A stretch of 5,360 bases of DNA from B1SED10-16 sp046498365. GTDB taxonomy: Bacteria; Desulfobacterota; Desulfobacteria; Desulfobacterales; Desulfosalsimonadaceae. The first letter of the stretch is position 1, and each line of letters begins with the position of its first letter. The stretch spans positions 1 to 5,360 of the forward strand of contig JAWOAV010000181.1 in assembly GCA_046498365.1 (NCBI GenBank). Direction: 5' to 3'. The notes beneath the pieces were generated by a model. The model ran no database searches, was not told the origin of the DNA, and saw only the letters and a program-made list of their open reading frames with translations. The position numbers were made by a program, and so were the translations under genes. This document shows positions 4,675 to 5,360 of the stretch, one piece after another.

Positions 4675-5360
4675 ATGGCGAGCGTATTTAAAGGGTATAC
4701 CGGAAAAATTCTCGACATCAATTTGACGGACGGTTCCATCGGAGAATATCCCCTTTCCGACACGGACCGGGAGCGATTTCTGGGCGGACGATTCATCAGC
4801 ACGAAAATCCTGTGGGACCAGCTCAAACCCGGGATCGATCCCCTTGGCGAGGAAAACCTCCTCATCGCCATGACATCCCCGCTTACCGGTACCGGAGCCC
4901 CGTGTTCGAGCCGTTTTGACATCTCCGCCAAAAGCCCCTTGACCTTGGGCATCGGCCATTCCAACAGCGGCGGGCGTTTCGGCATTCATTTGAAGCGCGC
5001 TGGTTTCGACGGCGTCGTTGTCCGCGGGCGGGCAGAGACCCCCGTTTATATTGATATCAATGAAGAGGAAGCCAGAATCCTTCCGGCGGACGAGCTGTGG
5101 GGAAGTGATACCGAAAAAACGCAGCAGGCCCTCGGCAAAGGCGGAAAACTCGTCATTGGACCGGCCGGAGAAAACATGGTGAAATACGCCGTTATCGTAT
5201 CCCACGAGCGCGTCCACGGCCGATGCGGCATGGGGGCGGTCATGGGCTCGAAAAACCTCAAGGCCATCGTGGCAAACGGAAAAAAGAAAATCGAACTCTT
5301 TGATACGCCCGGTTTTCGGAACGGGGTGAAAAAATGGGTCGATATGCTCAAAAAACACCC
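4675..5360 (+). CDS. Aldehyde:ferredoxin oxidoreductase, N-terminal part (partial)
   Basis: 228 complete codons are open to the right edge with no stop. Members of this family oxidise aldehydes to carboxylates (or reverse) with a tungsten- or molybdenum-bis-pterin and a [4Fe-4S] cluster, passing electrons to ferredoxin. Seen: GYTGKILDINLT (7-18), the family start; a glycine block at 37-39; LKPGIDPLGEENLLIAMTSP (50-69); SSRFDISAKSPLT (78-90); HSNSGGRFG (95-103); GPAGENMVKYA (162-172); and GRCGMGAVMGSKNLKAI (182-198). R80, N97 and G99 have the same spacing as the pterin-contacting Arg76, Asn93 and Gly95 I recall for Pyrococcus furiosus AOR. The cluster cysteines lie in later domains beyond the window. 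The start is ATG with AAGGA 6 nt upstream. There is no signal peptide, so it is cytoplasmic. The full protein is normally about 600 residues. Specificity and metal cannot be told from this part. Confidence 0.92.
   Translation, partial: MASVFKGYTGKILDINLTDGSIGEYPLSDTDRERFLGGRFISTKILWDQLKPGIDPLGEENLLIAMTSPLTGTGAPCSSRFDISAKSPLTLGIGHSNSGGRFGIHLKRAGFDGVVVRGRAETPVYIDINEEEARILPADELWGSDTEKTQQALGKGGKLVIGPAGENMVKYAVIVSHERVHGRCGMGAVMGSKNLKAIVANGKKKIELFDTPGFRNGVKKWVDMLKKH

Noticed and set aside
4357..5358. 333-codon minus-strand open frame antisense to the aldehyde oxidoreductase
   Set aside because: The opposite strand encodes an unmistakable AOR N-terminal domain. The translation has no family features and runs through the repeat element.

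Overview
The window looks like chromosomal DNA of an anaerobic Desulfobacterota-type bacterium (sulfate-reducer relatives). This is an inference from the gene mix: a tungsten-type aldehyde:ferredoxin oxidoreductase, a DsrE-fold sulfur-relay-like protein, a Tat-exported patatin and a short GMC flavoprotein, set in moderately GC-rich genes with AT-rich spacers. Nothing in the window fixes the genus.

Layout. Bases 1-1720 hold a two-gene minus-strand operon: a short GMC-family FAD oxidoreductase (GTG start, strong Shine-Dalgarno) and, 39 nt downstream, an unrecognised helical protein that runs off the left edge. Bases 1721-2166 are a divergent intergenic region with three tandem GTCGACC units and a terminator-like hairpin that competes with an alternative hairpin. 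Bases 2167-2526 encode a 119-residue DsrE-like protein on the plus strand. It converges on a minus-strand patatin-like phospholipase with a Tat signal (2558-3517). Bases 3518-4674 hold a minus-strand GNAT acetyltransferase (3701-4318) embedded in an array of five copies of one 15-bp repeat. From 4675 to the right edge is the N-terminal domain of an aldehyde:ferredoxin oxidoreductase on the plus strand.

The genes do not form one pathway. The GMC enzyme (alcohol/carbonyl redox) and the aldehyde oxidoreductase (aldehyde/carboxylate redox) could both act in alcohol-aldehyde metabolism, but they are 3 kb apart on opposite strands and I see no evidence of co-regulation.

The most unusual part is 3559-4608. 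The motif TAGAACCCATCTCAA and its complement occur five times in the order forward, reverse, reverse, forward, reverse. The copies are arranged as the ends of two short non-coding elements (3566-3680 and 4346-4601) that bracket the acetyltransferase gene. Each element ends in TA on both sides, which is what a miniature inverted-repeat element of the IS630/Tc1/mariner type would leave. I see no transposase, so mobility is inferred. No known or clearly new defence or biosynthetic system is present.
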